A stretch of DNA of 64,000 nt, taken from positions 930,001 through 994,000 of the forward strand of contig NZ_CP017661.1 in assembly GCF_016805985.1 (NCBI RefSeq). The letters run 5' to 3'. Position 1 is the stretch's first letter, and the number at the start of each line of letters is the position of its first letter. This DNA comes from Microbacterium sp. JZ31. Its GTDB lineage: Bacteria; Actinomycetota; Actinomycetes; Actinomycetales; Microbacteriaceae. Positions 49,466 through 60,679 of the stretch are shown here, piece by piece. Made by a program: the position numbers and the translations under genes. The notes beneath the pieces were generated by a model. That model ran no database searches. It had not been told where the DNA came from and was given only the letters and a program-made list of their open reading frames with translations.

Positions 49466-52400
49466 CTACGGCCGCAGCGCTTTCTGCAGCCGCTGCACCG
49501 ACACCTGCTCGGCCGTGCCCAGGCGCTGGGCGAACAGGCCCACGCGCAGCTCCTCGAGCAGCCAGCGGGCGCGCACGAGGTGCGCGGGCGCATCGCGCGG
49601 CGGGGGGATCGTCCCGCCCGCCTCGGCGAATGCGGTCGTGGCCCGCTCGAGCTCGGTCATCCAGGCGCGGTCGCGGCCGGGGTTGTCCGGCAGCGCCTCG
49701 AGGCGGACTCTCGCGCCCTCGAGGTAGCGGGGCAGGTGCTGCAGCCGCGCGAGGCCCGTCGCCGAGACGAAGCCCGGATGGATGAGGCCGGCGAGCTGTG
49801 CGCGGATGTCGCCGAGCGGGCCGAGCAGCGCCATGGAGTTGGCCTTCTTGAGGCCGCGCTCGACCTCGCGCGCGGCGGTCAGGATGCGGGCCACGAGCGA
49901 CACGCACGCGAACACGTCGTCGACGGATACGCGGATGACCTCCGCCTTCACCGCGTCGAAGGCCGCGCGGGTGCGGGGGAGGGCGCCCACGCGGTCGAGC
50001 ACGGCGTCCGCGACCGCCGCACGGCAGTCCTCGATGAGCGCCTTGGCCGATGCGTACGGGGAGGCCGCCAGCGCGAGCTTCTCGTTCGCGGTGAGATGCT
50101 CCTGCACGTACGACACGGGCGACGGCACCTGCAGCAGCAGGAGCCGCCGCACGCCGCGCCGTGTCTCGGCGTCCGCCTTCTCGAGCGTCGCCTCGACGCG
50201 CAGCGCGACCGAGGACCCCTCGTCGACGAGCGCCGGATAGCCGCGCACCACGCCGCCCGCCAGCTTCGTGTCGACCACCTCGGGAAGGTCGCCGACCTCC
50301 CAGTCGGTCAGCCCCGTCCGCTCCAGGCGCGGGGCCGCGGCTCCCGCGACCTCCGCCGGACCGGATCGGCGCGCCTCGCGGTCGAGCGAGCGCGCCACGC
50401 TCTGCCGGGCGCGCCCCGCGAGCCGGTCCTGCAGGGCGCGCAGGTCGCGATCCGCGCCGAGCGCGCGGCCGCGCTCGTCCACGGCGCGGAACGACATCGT
50501 GAGGTGTCCCGGCACGCGCTCGAGCTCGAAGTCGGCCGCGGTCACGGGCTGGTTCGCGACGCGCTGGATGCGGGTCGCGAGCGCCTCGCGCAGCGACCGG
50601 GGCGGTCGGCCGGCGTGGTCCTCGGGACCGGCGCCCTCGAGCTCGGCCGCGAGCTTCTCGGCCCAGTCGGCGGCGGGCACCACGTGGCGCCGGATCGCCT
50701 TGGGCAGCGCGCGCAGCAGCGCCGTGATGAGCTCCGAGCGCATGCCCGGCACCTGCCAGTCGAACCCGGCCGGCTCGACGGACGCGAGCAGGGCGAGCGG
50801 GATCACGACGGTCACGCCGTCGTCCGGCGCGCCCGGCTCGAACCGGTATGCGAGGTTCAGCGTCTGGTCGCCCTGCGTCCAGCGCGTCGGGAAGTCGCGC
50901 GCGTCCGCGGTCGCCTGCCCCGCGATGAGATCGGCCTCGCGCATCGTGAGCAGCTTGGGCGTGCGCGCGAGGGCCTCGCGCCACCACGCCTCGAACGAGC
51001 GGACGTCGAACACGTCCGCGGGGATGCGCGCGTCGTAGAAGGCGAAGACCGCCTCGTCGCCGGCCAGGATGTCGCGCCGCCGCTCGCGCTCCTCGAGCTT
51101 CTCGAGGCGGCGACGCAGCTCGTGGTTCTGGCGCAGGAACGCCGTGACGTTCTGCGGCAGTCGCGACGGATCCCACTCGCCCTCGACCAGGGCGTGCCGG
51201 ACGAAGAGCTCGCGCGCGGCGGCGCGGTCCACGCGGGCGAACTGGATGCGGCGGCGCGGCACGATCTCGACGCCGTACAGCGTGACCTTCTCGTACGCCA
51301 CGGCCGCGCCCGCGTCCTTCGACCAGTGCGGCTCGGAGACCTGCCGCTTGGCGAGGTCGCCCGCGAGCGCCTCGGCCCACGCGGGATCGATCTGCGCCAC
51401 CGTGCGTGCGAACAGCCGGGACGTCTCGACGAGCTCGGCGGCCATGACGGCCTTGGGTCGGCGCTTGCGCATCACCGAGCCGGGGAAGATCGAGAACTTC
51501 ACGCCGCGCGCACCGCGGTACTCGGCGCCGCGGCGCGGATCCTTGCCCTTCTCGCGCTCGTCCAGGACGCCGATCTGCGACAGCAGGCCCGCCAGCAGCG
51601 CCCGGTGGATGGCGTCGCCCTCCGCACCGGGCGCGGCCTGATCGTCCCGGCGCGGGCGCTTCCCCTCCTCGCGCGGGGACCGCTGACCGGCGAGGCTGCG
51701 CAGCTGACGGTGCACGTCGAACCACTCCCGCACGCGCACGTAGTTGAGGAACTCCGCGCGGCACAGCCGGCGGAACGCGCTCGACCCCAGCTCGCGCTGC
51801 CGCTCCTGCAGGTGGTTCCAGAGGTTCAGCAGCGTCAGGAAGTCGCTCGTCGGATCCGCGAAGCGCGCGTGCGCCTGATCGGCCTGCTCGCGCTGCTCCT
51901 CCGGTCGCTCGCGGACGTCCTGGATCGACAGCCCCGACACGATTGCGAGCACCTCGTCGACCGTGCCGGTGCGCTGCGCCTCGACGAGCATGCGGGCGAA
52001 GCGCGGGTCGATCGGCAGGCGCGCGATGTCGCGTCCCACCCGCGTGAGCCGGGGCGCCCCGTCGCGGTTCAGCACGACCGCGCCGAGCTCGACGAGCAGG
52101 TCGGTCGCGGCCTTGACGCCGCGCGAGTCGGGCGGCGTCAGGAACGGGAAGCGCTGGATGTCGCCGAAGTCGAGCGCAAGCGCCTGCAGGATGACGGACG
52201 CGAGCGACGTGCGCAGGATCTCCGGCTCGGTGAACTCGGGACGGCGTGCGAAGTCGTCCTCGCCGTAGAGCCGGATCGCGATGCCCGCGCTGGTGCGGCC
52301 GGCACGGCCCGAACGCTGCTGCGCCGACGCCTGCGAGATCGCCTCGATCGGCAGCCGCTGTACCTTCGCGCGGTTGCTGTAGCGCGAGATGCGGGCCGTG

Positions 52401-53419
52401 CCGGTGTCGATCACGTACTTGATGCCCGGCACGGTGAGGGACGTCTCCGCGACGTTCGTCGCCAGGACCACGCGGCGCCTCAGCCCCGCGACGGTCGAGC
52501 GCTCGAACACGCGGTGCTGCTCGGCGGCGCTCAGGCGGCCGTACAGCGGCAGCACCTCGGTGGGCGCGCGCTGATCCCGGAACGCGCCGCGCACGGCATC
52601 CGCCGCATCGCGGATCTCGGCCTCGCCGGGCAGGAACACCAGGACATCGCCGGGCGCCTCGCGGTCGAGCTCGCGCAGCGCGGCGACGATGGCGGACACC
52701 TCGTCCTCCGCGTCATACGCGACCTCCGCAGAAGGAAGGCGATCCGGGGCGGACGCGGCGGCATCCGCGGTCGAGGCATCCGATTCCGCCTTCGTCGTGT
52801 CGACCAGCGGTCGGTACCGGATCTCGACCGGGAAGGTCCGACCCGAGACCTCGATGATCGGGGCCGGCGCACCGTCCGCGTCCGCGAAGTGCGTCGCGAA
52901 CGACTCCGGGTCGATCGTGGCGGAGGTGATGATCACCTTGAGGTCGGGGCGCTGGGGGAGCAGCTGCTTCAGATAGCCCAGCAGGAAGTCGACGTTGAGC
53001 GACCGCTCGTGCGCCTCGTCGACGATGATCGTGTCGTAGCGCGACAGCTTCCGATCCCGGTGGATCTCGTTGAGCAGGATGCCGTCGGTCATCAGCGCGA
53101 TGCGCGTCGCGTCCGAGACCTTGTCGGTGAAGCGCACCTTGTAGCCGACCGCGCCGCCGAGCGGCACCTGCAGCTCCTCCGCCACGCGCTCCGCGATCGT
53201 GCGCGCCGCGAGGCGGCGGGGCTGCGTGTGCGCGATGCGCTCCCGGCCGAGCTCGAGCGCGATCTTGGGAAGCTGCGTCGTCTTGCCCGATCCGGTCGCT
53301 CCGGCCACGATCACGACCTGGTGATCCCGGATGGCGCGCGCGATCTCGTCCCGCGCGCCGCTGACCGGCAGCTCGGGCGGGTAGGAGATGCGCCAGGACG
53401 CGATCGGGTCTGCGGGCAT
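49466..53419 (-). CDS. hrpA: ATP-dependent RNA helicase HrpA
   Basis: This 1317-residue DEAH-box helicase has Walker A GATGSGKTT (40-48), DEAH at 134-137, motif III SATID and motif VI QRSGRAGRT. The helicase-associated domains are followed by the long HrpA-specific C-terminus ending in LLEELRVGLFAQRLGTAEQVSVQRLQ. It unwinds RNA, and in other bacteria HrpA helps in mRNA processing and rescue of stalled ribosomes. Start ATG 53419 has TAGACT 8 nt upstream; an earlier frame start at 53548 would enter the divergent gene's promoter. It is a single gene divergent from the glycosyltransferase. Confidence 0.95.
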   Translation of the reverse strand: MPADPIASWRISYPPELPVSGARDEIARAIRDHQVVIVAGATGSGKTTQLPKIALELGRERIAHTQPRRLAARTIAERVAEELQVPLGGAVGYKVRFTDKVSDATRIALMTDGILLNEIHRDRKLSRYDTIIVDEAHERSLNVDFLLGYLKQLLPQRPDLKVIITSATIDPESFATHFADADGAPAPIIEVSGRTFPVEIRYRPLVDTTKAESDASTADAAASAPDRLPSAEVAYDAEDEVSAIVAALRELDREAPGDVLVFLPGEAEIRDAADAVRGAFRDQRAPTEVLPLYGRLSAAEQHRVFERSTVAGLRRRVVLATNVAETSLTVPGIKYVIDTGTARISRYSNRAKVQRLPIEAISQASAQQRSGRAGRTSAGIAIRLYGEDDFARRPEFTEPEILRTSLASVILQALALDFGDIQRFPFLTPPDSRGVKAATDLLVELGAVVLNRDGAPRLTRVGRDIARLPIDPRFARMLVEAQRTGTVDEVLAIVSGLSIQDVRERPEEQREQADQAHARFADPTSDFLTLLNLWNHLQERQRELGSSAFRRLCRAEFLNYVRVREWFDVHRQLRSLAGQRSPREEGKRPRRDDQAAPGAEGDAIHRALLAGLLSQIGVLDEREKGKDPRRGAEYRGARGVKFSIFPGSVMRKRRPKAVMAAELVETSRLFARTVAQIDPAWAEALAGDLAKRQVSEPHWSKDAGAAVAYEKVTLYGVEIVPRRRIQFARVDRAAARELFVRHALVEGEWDPSRLPQNVTAFLRQNHELRRRLEKLEERERRRDILAGDEAVFAFYDARIPADVFDVRSFEAWWREALARTPKLLTMREADLIAGQATADARDFPTRWTQGDQTLNLAYRFEPGAPDDGVTVVIPLALLASVEPAGFDWQVPGMRSELITALLRALPKAIRRHVVPAADWAEKLAAELEGAGPEDHAGRPPRSLREALATRIQRVANQPVTAADFELERVPGHLTMSFRAVDERGRALGADRDLRALQDRLAGRARQSVARSLDREARRSGPAEVAGAAAPRLERTGLTDWEVGDLPEVVDTKLAGGVVRGYPALVDEGSSVALRVEATLEKADAETRRGVRRLLLLQVPSPVSYVQEHLTANEKLALAASPYASAKALIEDCRAAVADAVLDRVGALPRTRAAFDAVKAEVIRVSVDDVFACVSLVARILTAAREVERGLKKANSMALLGPLGDIRAQLAGLIHPGFVSATGLARLQHLPRYLEGARVRLEALPDNPGRDRAWMTELERATTAFAEAGGTIPPPRDAPAHLVRARWLLEELRVGLFAQRLGTAEQVSVQRLQKALRP

Positions 53420-53571
53420 AGCCCTCCAGTCTAGATCGCCGGGGCGAACGCCTCGGCGACGACGAGTTTCCGCGAGACGTGTCTGCGCGACACATCCATC
53501 GCGTAGCATCACCGCAACTCGCGGCGCGACCCGCCCTCGAGGACGCACGACCCCGAACGTCAGGAGCCGTC

Positions 53572-55747
<2,176 letters not shown>

Positions 55748-55755
55748 GACACCAC

Positions 55756-55789
55756 GACGAAGGCCCCGGAGCGATCCGGGGCCTTCGTC
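55756..55789 (+). terminator. Terminator after the aldo/keto reductase gene
   Basis: A perfect 14-bp stem with a 6-nt loop starts 8 nt after the stop codon. Its right arm overlaps a 28-bp tandem repeat. Confidence 0.87.
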
Positions 55790-55835
55790 ATGCACCGTGC
55801 GCTGTGCGGCCTTCGTCATGCGCCGTGCGCTGTGC
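55780..55835. repeat. 28-bp tandem direct repeat, two copies
   Basis: Two head-to-tail copies (55780-55807 and 55808-55835) of a sequence beginning GGCCTTCGTCATGC and ending CCGTGCGCTGTGC differ at one base. The first copy includes the right arm of the terminator, so the duplication probably arose from it. It sits directly before the end of the pmt gene. Confidence 0.85.
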
Positions 55836-55849
55836 GTGCGCGGTGCGCG

Positions 55850-57379
55850 TCACACCCAGCCGGGCAGCCACATGTGCATCCACCAGAACCCGTACGGGGT
55901 GAGAAAGCCCGTGGACAGCGGCAGGAAGAAGATCCCCGCGAGCACGGCGACCGCCAGGAACACCGTCGCGAACAGGCGCCACGCGCGCGTCTGAGTCGCG
56001 GCGTACCGCTCGGCGTACTGGATCTCACCGTGGGTCGCGCCGGGCAGGATCACCGGGTCGCGAGGGCGCGTCAGCCACGCGAGCGCGAGCGCCACGGCGA
56101 TGACCAGGAACGGCAGCATCGTGACCGTGTAGAACTGGAAGATCGTACGGGTGGGATACAGCAGCCAGGGCACGTAGGTGATCACGAGTCCGCTCAGGGT
56201 GAGTGCGAAGCCCAGCCGCAGGGGTCCGCCGCGGCCGCGGGCGAGCAGCACGACGAGCAGGATGACGGCTGCCCACGCGCCGTACCACGTGACGGGGTTC
56301 GGATGGCTGCCGATCACGGCGATGCAGTCGTCGCTCCAGCCGCACCACTCGGTGCCCGCGTCGGGCCGCGCGAGCCACATCGCGGTGGGGCGCAGCAGCA
56401 GCGGCCACTGCCATGCGGGGCTCGCGTAGGGGTGCGCGCTCGTGAGACCGACGTGGAAGCCGTACATGGAGGAGTGGTAGTTCCACAGCGCGATCAGCGG
56501 GTTCGGGTCGGAGGCGCGATCGTAGCCGCCCGGCGTCACGAGCCATCCGGTCCACGAGACGAGGTAGACGAGCGCCGCGACCGGCACGAGCTGCAGGAAC
56601 GCGACCGGCGCCTGCCGCAGGATCGCCGCGGAGAAGGGCGCGGCGATGCCGGCGCGCCGGCGCGCGATCGCGTCCAGCACGACCAGCAGCACGCCCACGC
56701 CCGCCAGCGCGTACAGCCCCGACCACTTCACGGCGGTCGCGGCGCCGAGCGACGCTCCCGCCGCGATCACCCAGGGACGGCTCCACAGCACCGGTCCCGT
56801 CGCCTCGCCGCCCGCCCGCAGGATCGCCGGGCCCGTGCGATCGCGATCCTTGAGCAGGAACCAGAAAGCGAGCGTGACGAAGAACGTCAGGAAGCCGTCC
56901 AGCAGGCTCACGCGGCTGAGCGCGATCGCGAGCCCGTCGATCGCGAGCAGGCCGCCCGCGACCGCGCCCACCGCGATCGAGCCGGACAGCTTCCTCGCGA
57001 TGGCGTAGACGAGCGGCACGAGCAGCGTGCCGAACAGCGCGGCCGAGAAGCGCCAGCCGAACCCGCTGTCGGCTCCGAACAGCAGCATGCCGATCGCGAT
57101 CAGCCACTTCCCGAGGGGCGGATGCACGACGTACGCGGGATCCGTGCCGTACACGTCGGTGTCGCCCGCCACGAACGGCTCGTTGGCGTCCTCGGGCCAC
57201 GTGCCCTCGTAGCCGAGGTGCAGCAGCGTCCACGCGTCCTTGACGTAGTACGTCTCGTCGAACACCAGCTGGTGCGGATGCCACAGCCCGACGAACCGCA
57301 GCAGGCCCGCGAGCACCGTGAGCGCGACCGGGACGAGCCACGCGGCCGTGCCCGCCCCCGTCAGCCGCGCGATCCTCAC
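55850..57379 (-). CDS. pmt: Polyprenyl-phosphate-mannose protein mannosyltransferase (PMT)
   Basis: This 509-residue GT39 membrane enzyme has about ten or eleven helices. It has the catalytic Asp41-Glu42 pair in VFDETYY, the first extracytoplasmic loop with HPPLGKW, and the C-terminal WWMHMWLP. It transfers mannose from polyprenyl phosphate to secreted proteins. GTG start 57379 has TAGGCT exactly 6 nt upstream, fitting a leaderless message. In actinobacteria pmt is normally divergent from and adjacent to rsmI; here about 2.5 kb separates them. Confidence 0.93.
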   Translation of the reverse strand: MRIARLTGAGTAAWLVPVALTVLAGLLRFVGLWHPHQLVFDETYYVKDAWTLLHLGYEGTWPEDANEPFVAGDTDVYGTDPAYVVHPPLGKWLIAIGMLLFGADSGFGWRFSAALFGTLLVPLVYAIARKLSGSIAVGAVAGGLLAIDGLAIALSRVSLLDGFLTFFVTLAFWFLLKDRDRTGPAILRAGGEATGPVLWSRPWVIAAGASLGAATAVKWSGLYALAGVGVLLVVLDAIARRRAGIAAPFSAAILRQAPVAFLQLVPVAALVYLVSWTGWLVTPGGYDRASDPNPLIALWNYHSSMYGFHVGLTSAHPYASPAWQWPLLLRPTAMWLARPDAGTEWCGWSDDCIAVIGSHPNPVTWYGAWAAVILLVVLLARGRGGPLRLGFALTLSGLVITYVPWLLYPTRTIFQFYTVTMLPFLVIAVALALAWLTRPRDPVILPGATHGEIQYAERYAATQTRAWRLFATVFLAVAVLAGIFFLPLSTGFLTPYGFWWMHMWLPGWV

Positions 57380-57409
57380 CCGGAAAGCCTAGGGGGCGCG
57401 TGGCGACGA

Positions 57410-57487
57410 TCAGTGGATGCCGAGGACGTCCTCGAGCGGCGCGGGGGTCGCCTGGCGTACCTCCTCGCCGGTGATCGTGACCGAGCT
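57410..57487 (-). pseudogene. Possible C-terminal remnant on the minus strand
   Basis: A short reading frame of about 25 codons (SSVTITGEEVRQATPAPLED then VLGIH and stop) has high G/C third positions like real genes here, but a stop lies just upstream. It may be the tail of a lost gene at a rearrangement junction between pmt and rsmI. The evidence is weak, as it overlaps the plus-strand remnant. Confidence 0.25.
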
Positions 57488-57620
57488 CGACAATCACGCG
57501 GGCGTGTGGCTTGCGAACAAGCTGCCGGCGCGATTCCATGTGCACACGACCCTGCGGCTGCCGAACGGCAACGACTACGGCAAGGCGTATCTCGCGCAGT
57601 GGCGCGAGCGGGAGGAATGA
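57417..57620 (+). pseudogene. C-terminal remnant of an unidentified gene upstream of ridA
   Basis: The last 47 codons (IVTELDNHAGVWLANKLP, then FHVHTTLRLPNGNDYGKAYL) look like the end of a real protein: balanced composition and coupled to the next gene through TGATG. Upstream of residue about 18 the frame becomes low-complexity and nothing gives a plausible start or domain. It appears to be the 3' end of a gene whose 5' part was lost near 57400. I cannot name the family. Confidence 0.5.
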
Positions 57621-58000
57621 TGGCGCGTCGCGAATCGGTCGACCTCCCGGGCTTCCACCACGCCAACCCCATCCCCGCCGCGAGCCGCAAGGGGCCGTTC
57701 GTGTTCTCGGGCGCCTTCACGGGGCGCGACGCGGACGGGACGCTGCCCGCGTCGCTCGACGAGCAGGTCGTGAACGTCTTCCGGCACGTCCGCACGCTCA
57801 TGGCGGAGGTCGGCGGCACGGTCGAGGACGTGATGCGGATGACCGTCTACCTCGTCGACTTCCGCGACCGGGAGGCGCTGAACCGGGAGTGGCTCGCGAT
57901 GTTCCCGGATGCCGCCTCCCGGCCCGCGCGGCACGTCGTCCGTGCGGAGCTGGACGGCGGTCTCCTCGTGCAGGCGGACCTGATCGCCGTCCTCGACTAG
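57620..58000 (+). CDS. RidA-family (YjgF/YER057c) protein
   Basis: This 126-residue protein has the RidA family pattern: GPFVFSGAFTGRDADGT, DEQVVNVFRHVRTLMAEVGGTVEDVMRMTVYL and the Arg in RPARHVVRAEL that hydrolyses reactive enamines or imines. It may be one of the Rid subgroups linked to a specific pathway rather than housekeeping RidA. Start ATG 57620 has GGAGG upstream and shares a base with the remnant's stop (TGATG). The short distance implies it was the downstream gene of an operon that lost its front. Confidence 0.88.
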   Translation: MARRESVDLPGFHHANPIPAASRKGPFVFSGAFTGRDADGTLPASLDEQVVNVFRHVRTLMAEVGGTVEDVMRMTVYLVDFRDREALNREWLAMFPDAASRPARHVVRAELDGGLLVQADLIAVLD

Positions 58001-58023
58001 AGCATCGGTCTCAGGCCGCGTGG

Positions 58024-58052
58024 CTGCGGACGCGCGGCCTGCGCGTCCGCAG
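58024..58052. terminator. Shared hairpin terminator between ridA-like and MFS genes
   Basis: A perfect 11-bp stem with a 7-nt loop lies between the converging ends of the RidA-family gene and the MFS exporter gene. Confidence 0.8.
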
Positions 58053-58059
58053 CAGGCGG

Positions 58060-59604
58060 TCACGCGTGGCCGGCGCCGGCCTCCACGGTCTCCTCGCGGA
58101 CCTCCGCGGCCGTGGGCCGCGGACGCTTGCCCAGCGCGACGAGCGCGAGCACGGCGACGACCGCCGCGAGCACCGCGGCCGTGATCAGCGCCGCGTGGAA
58201 GCCCCCGAGGAACGCGTTCAGCGCGGTGGCGGCATCCGTCGCCGACAGGTGTGCGGGGACGATGCCCTGCGAGACCCCGTCGCGCTCGCCGTCCGTGAGC
58301 GGCAGCTCCGCGGATCCCGCTCGCGATCCGGCGGTCACGATCGCGGCGAACACCGCCGTGCCGAGAGCGCCTCCGAGCTGCAGCATCGTGCTCTGGAACC
58401 CGCCCGCCACGCCGGCGAGGTGCACGGGAGCGCTGCCGACGATCGCCTCGGCTCCGGCCGTCATGGTGAAGCCGACGCCCAGCGAGAGGACGACGAACGG
58501 GATCGCCATGCCGACGTAGGGCGACTCCGCGGTGATCGCGGTGAGCGCCGCGAACGCGACGGCGACCATGCCCAGCCCGAGCGCCATGGTGCGACGGGCG
58601 CCGATGCGGCTGACGAGGACGGCGCCGACGGGGGACGCCACGATCGACACGGCCGACATGGGCAGCAGCATGACGCCGGCGAGCAGGCCCTCGGCGCCGC
58701 GGACGTTCACGAGGAAGAGGGTCAGGAAGAACGTCACGCCCATCATGGCGAAGAAGTTCACCGCGATCGCGACGCCGCCGACGGCGAACCCCGGCGCGCG
58801 GAACAGCGACAGCGGCAGCAGCGGATCCTTCGTCCGCGCCTCCACGAGGACGAACAGGCCCAGCAGGGCGATGCCGAGCACGAGCGCGCCGATCGTGAAC
58901 GCGCTGGCCCAGCCCCACGTCTCCGACTGGACGATGCCGACGATCACGGCCGCGAGGCCCAGGGCGAGGAGCAGGACACCCGGGATGTCGAACCGGCCGG
59001 CGGCGCTCGAGGCCTTCGACTCCGTCAGGACGAGTGCCGACATCACGACGGCGATCGCGGCGATGGGGGCGTTGAGGAAGAAGATCGACTCCCAGCCGGC
59101 GGACTGCACGAGCGCGCCGCCGACGATCGGGCCCGCGGCGATCGCGAGCGACGACACGCCGCCCCAGATGCCGACCGCCATGCCGAACCTCTCCCGCGGG
59201 AAGGTCGCGCGCAGCAGCGCGATCGTCTGCGGCATGAGCACCGCCGCGCTCACGCCCTGGACGGCGCGGAACGCGATCACGCCGGCCGTCGAGCCGACCA
59301 GGCCGATCGCGATGGAGGCCAGCGCGAACGCGATCACGCCGACGGCGTAGGTGGTGCGGCGGCCGAAGCGGTCGCCGATCTGGCCGCCGAGGATCAGGAA
59401 CACGGCGATGCCGAGCAGGTACGCGTTCGTGATCCACTGCAGCTCGGCGAACGACGTGCCGAGGTCCGCGGCGATCGCCGGATTGGCGATGTGGACGACG
59501 GTCGCGTCGAGGCCGACCATGAACAGGCCGAAGCTCACGGAGATGAGGGTGGCGATCGGGTGACCGCGCAGGGTGCGACGTCGGATCGAGGGCGCGCTGG
59601 ACAT
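58060..59604 (-). CDS. DHA2-type MFS drug exporter (EmrB/QacA family)
   Basis: This 514-residue protein has about 14 helices. It carries motif A GGQIGDRFGRRTTYAVG, the DHA2-type motif D1-like GLDATVVHIANPAIAADL in helix 1 and motif C-like IAAGPIVGGAL. It exports hydrophobic cations or antibiotics using the proton gradient; substrate unknown. Start ATG 59604 follows AAGGAG. It is a single-gene unit with no adjacent TetR or MarR regulator, and has a roughly 170-nt leader that contains an inverted repeat. Confidence 0.92.
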   Translation of the reverse strand: MSSAPSIRRRTLRGHPIATLISVSFGLFMVGLDATVVHIANPAIAADLGTSFAELQWITNAYLLGIAVFLILGGQIGDRFGRRTTYAVGVIAFALASIAIGLVGSTAGVIAFRAVQGVSAAVLMPQTIALLRATFPRERFGMAVGIWGGVSSLAIAAGPIVGGALVQSAGWESIFFLNAPIAAIAVVMSALVLTESKASSAAGRFDIPGVLLLALGLAAVIVGIVQSETWGWASAFTIGALVLGIALLGLFVLVEARTKDPLLPLSLFRAPGFAVGGVAIAVNFFAMMGVTFFLTLFLVNVRGAEGLLAGVMLLPMSAVSIVASPVGAVLVSRIGARRTMALGLGMVAVAFAALTAITAESPYVGMAIPFVVLSLGVGFTMTAGAEAIVGSAPVHLAGVAGGFQSTMLQLGGALGTAVFAAIVTAGSRAGSAELPLTDGERDGVSQGIVPAHLSATDAATALNAFLGGFHAALITAAVLAAVVAVLALVALGKRPRPTAAEVREETVEAGAGHA

Positions 59605-59729
59605 GAGGGTCTCCTTCGGGGAGCGGATGGGCAGAACCGCACCACGACAGCGCTGGGCCGTCAGGCGAGAGGTGCGGGACGCGAACCGAAGGACACGGGA
59701 GGTGGCGGGGACGAAGCCCTCACACGAGT

Positions 59730-59755
59730 GGATGCCCGTGCTCGCGCAGGCATCC
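59730..59755 (-). repeat. Inverted repeat in the MFS exporter leader
   Basis: A 7-bp perfect outer stem (GGATGCC/GGCATCC) continues inward to about 12 bp with one mismatch and one wobble pair, 126 bp upstream of the exporter start. It lies between a -10-like TACACT near 59780 and the gene, so it could be an operator or an mRNA hairpin. Confidence 0.5.
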
Positions 59756-59851
59756 GACTCCCTTGATTCAGCCCATCCAGTGTATCGGTCCGCGACCGTC
59801 CGCCTCGTTCCGGGGCCATGCCGGCCGGCTCGCCGCGACTACGCTGAACCG

Positions 59852-60670
59852 GTGATCATCCTCGCGGCGACGCCCATCGGCAATCTGGGCGACGCATCCC
59901 GGCGGCTCATCGAGGTGCTCGAGCAGGCGCCGGTCGTGGCGGCCGAGGACACCCGCACGGCGCAGCGCCTGTTCGCGGCGCTCGGCATCGCCAACCGGCC
60001 CCGGCTGATCGCGATGCACGACCACAACGAGCGGCAGAAGGCGGCGGAGCTCGTCGAGCTCGCGCGGGAGCAGGACCTCGTCGTCCTGACCGACGCCGGC
60101 ATGCCGACCGTGAGCGATCCGGGCTACGGCCTGGTGTCCGCGGCGGCGGACGCGGGCGTGACGGTCACCGCGGTCCCGGGACCGAGCGCCGTGCTCACCG
60201 CGCTCGCGGTGTCGGGCCTTCCGACCGACCGCTTCACGTTCGAGGGCTTCGTCGCGCGCAAGCCCGGGGAGCGGCGCCGCGCGCTCACTGCGCTGGCCTC
60301 CGAACCCCGCACGATGGTGTTCTTCGAGGCGCCCACGCGCGTGGCGCAGACGCTCGCCGACCTCGGTGCGGCCTTCGGGCAGGATCGCCGGGCGGCGGTG
60401 TGCCGCGAGCTCACGAAGCTGCACGAGGAGGTCGCGCGCGGCACGCTCGCCGAGCTGACAGCGTGGGCCGAGGCCGGTGTGCGCGGCGAGCTCGTGATCG
60501 TCGTGGCCGGCGCGGTCGCGGGCGAGGTGCCGCTCGAGGACGCGCTGTCCCAGGTGCAGGAGCTCGTCGCCTCCGGCACGCGGCTCAAGGACGCCGCCGC
60601 CGAGGTCGCGGCCCACACGGGGCACTCCTCACGCGACCTGTACCAGGCCGCGCTGGCCGCCAAGCGCTGA
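59852..60670 (+). CDS. rsmI: 16S rRNA (cytidine(1402)-2'-O)-methyltransferase RsmI
   Basis: This 272-residue SAM-dependent methyltransferase of the tetrapyrrole-methylase fold modifies C1402 in 16S rRNA. It has the family start LAATPIGNLGDASRRLIEVL, VAAEDTRTAQRL, LTDAGMPTVSDPGY and VTAVPGPSAVLTAL. GTG start 59852 has TACGCT exactly 6 nt upstream and no Shine-Dalgarno sequence, so it is probably leaderless. It is divergent from the MFS exporter gene instead of its usual neighbour pmt. Confidence 0.94.
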   Translation: MIILAATPIGNLGDASRRLIEVLEQAPVVAAEDTRTAQRLFAALGIANRPRLIAMHDHNERQKAAELVELAREQDLVVLTDAGMPTVSDPGYGLVSAAADAGVTVTAVPGPSAVLTALAVSGLPTDRFTFEGFVARKPGERRRALTALASEPRTMVFFEAPTRVAQTLADLGAAFGQDRRAAVCRELTKLHEEVARGTLAELTAWAEAGVRGELVIVVAGAVAGEVPLEDALSQVQELVASGTRLKDAAAEVAAHTGHSSRDLYQAALAAKR

Positions 60671-60679
60671 CGCCTTCGC

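Noticed and set aside
49256..53434. Plus-strand open frame of about 1390 codons opposite hrpA
   Set aside because: It is a codon-bias shadow of hrpA; composition is Arg/His/Gly-rich with no recognisable motif.
55756..55835. CRISPR-like repeat array
   Set aside because: Only two head-to-tail copies with no spacers and no cas genes; it is a terminator-associated tandem duplication.
57379..59852. Insertion sequence or transposon between pmt and rsmI
   Set aside because: No transposase, terminal inverted repeats or target duplication could be seen, so only a rearranged segment is claimed.
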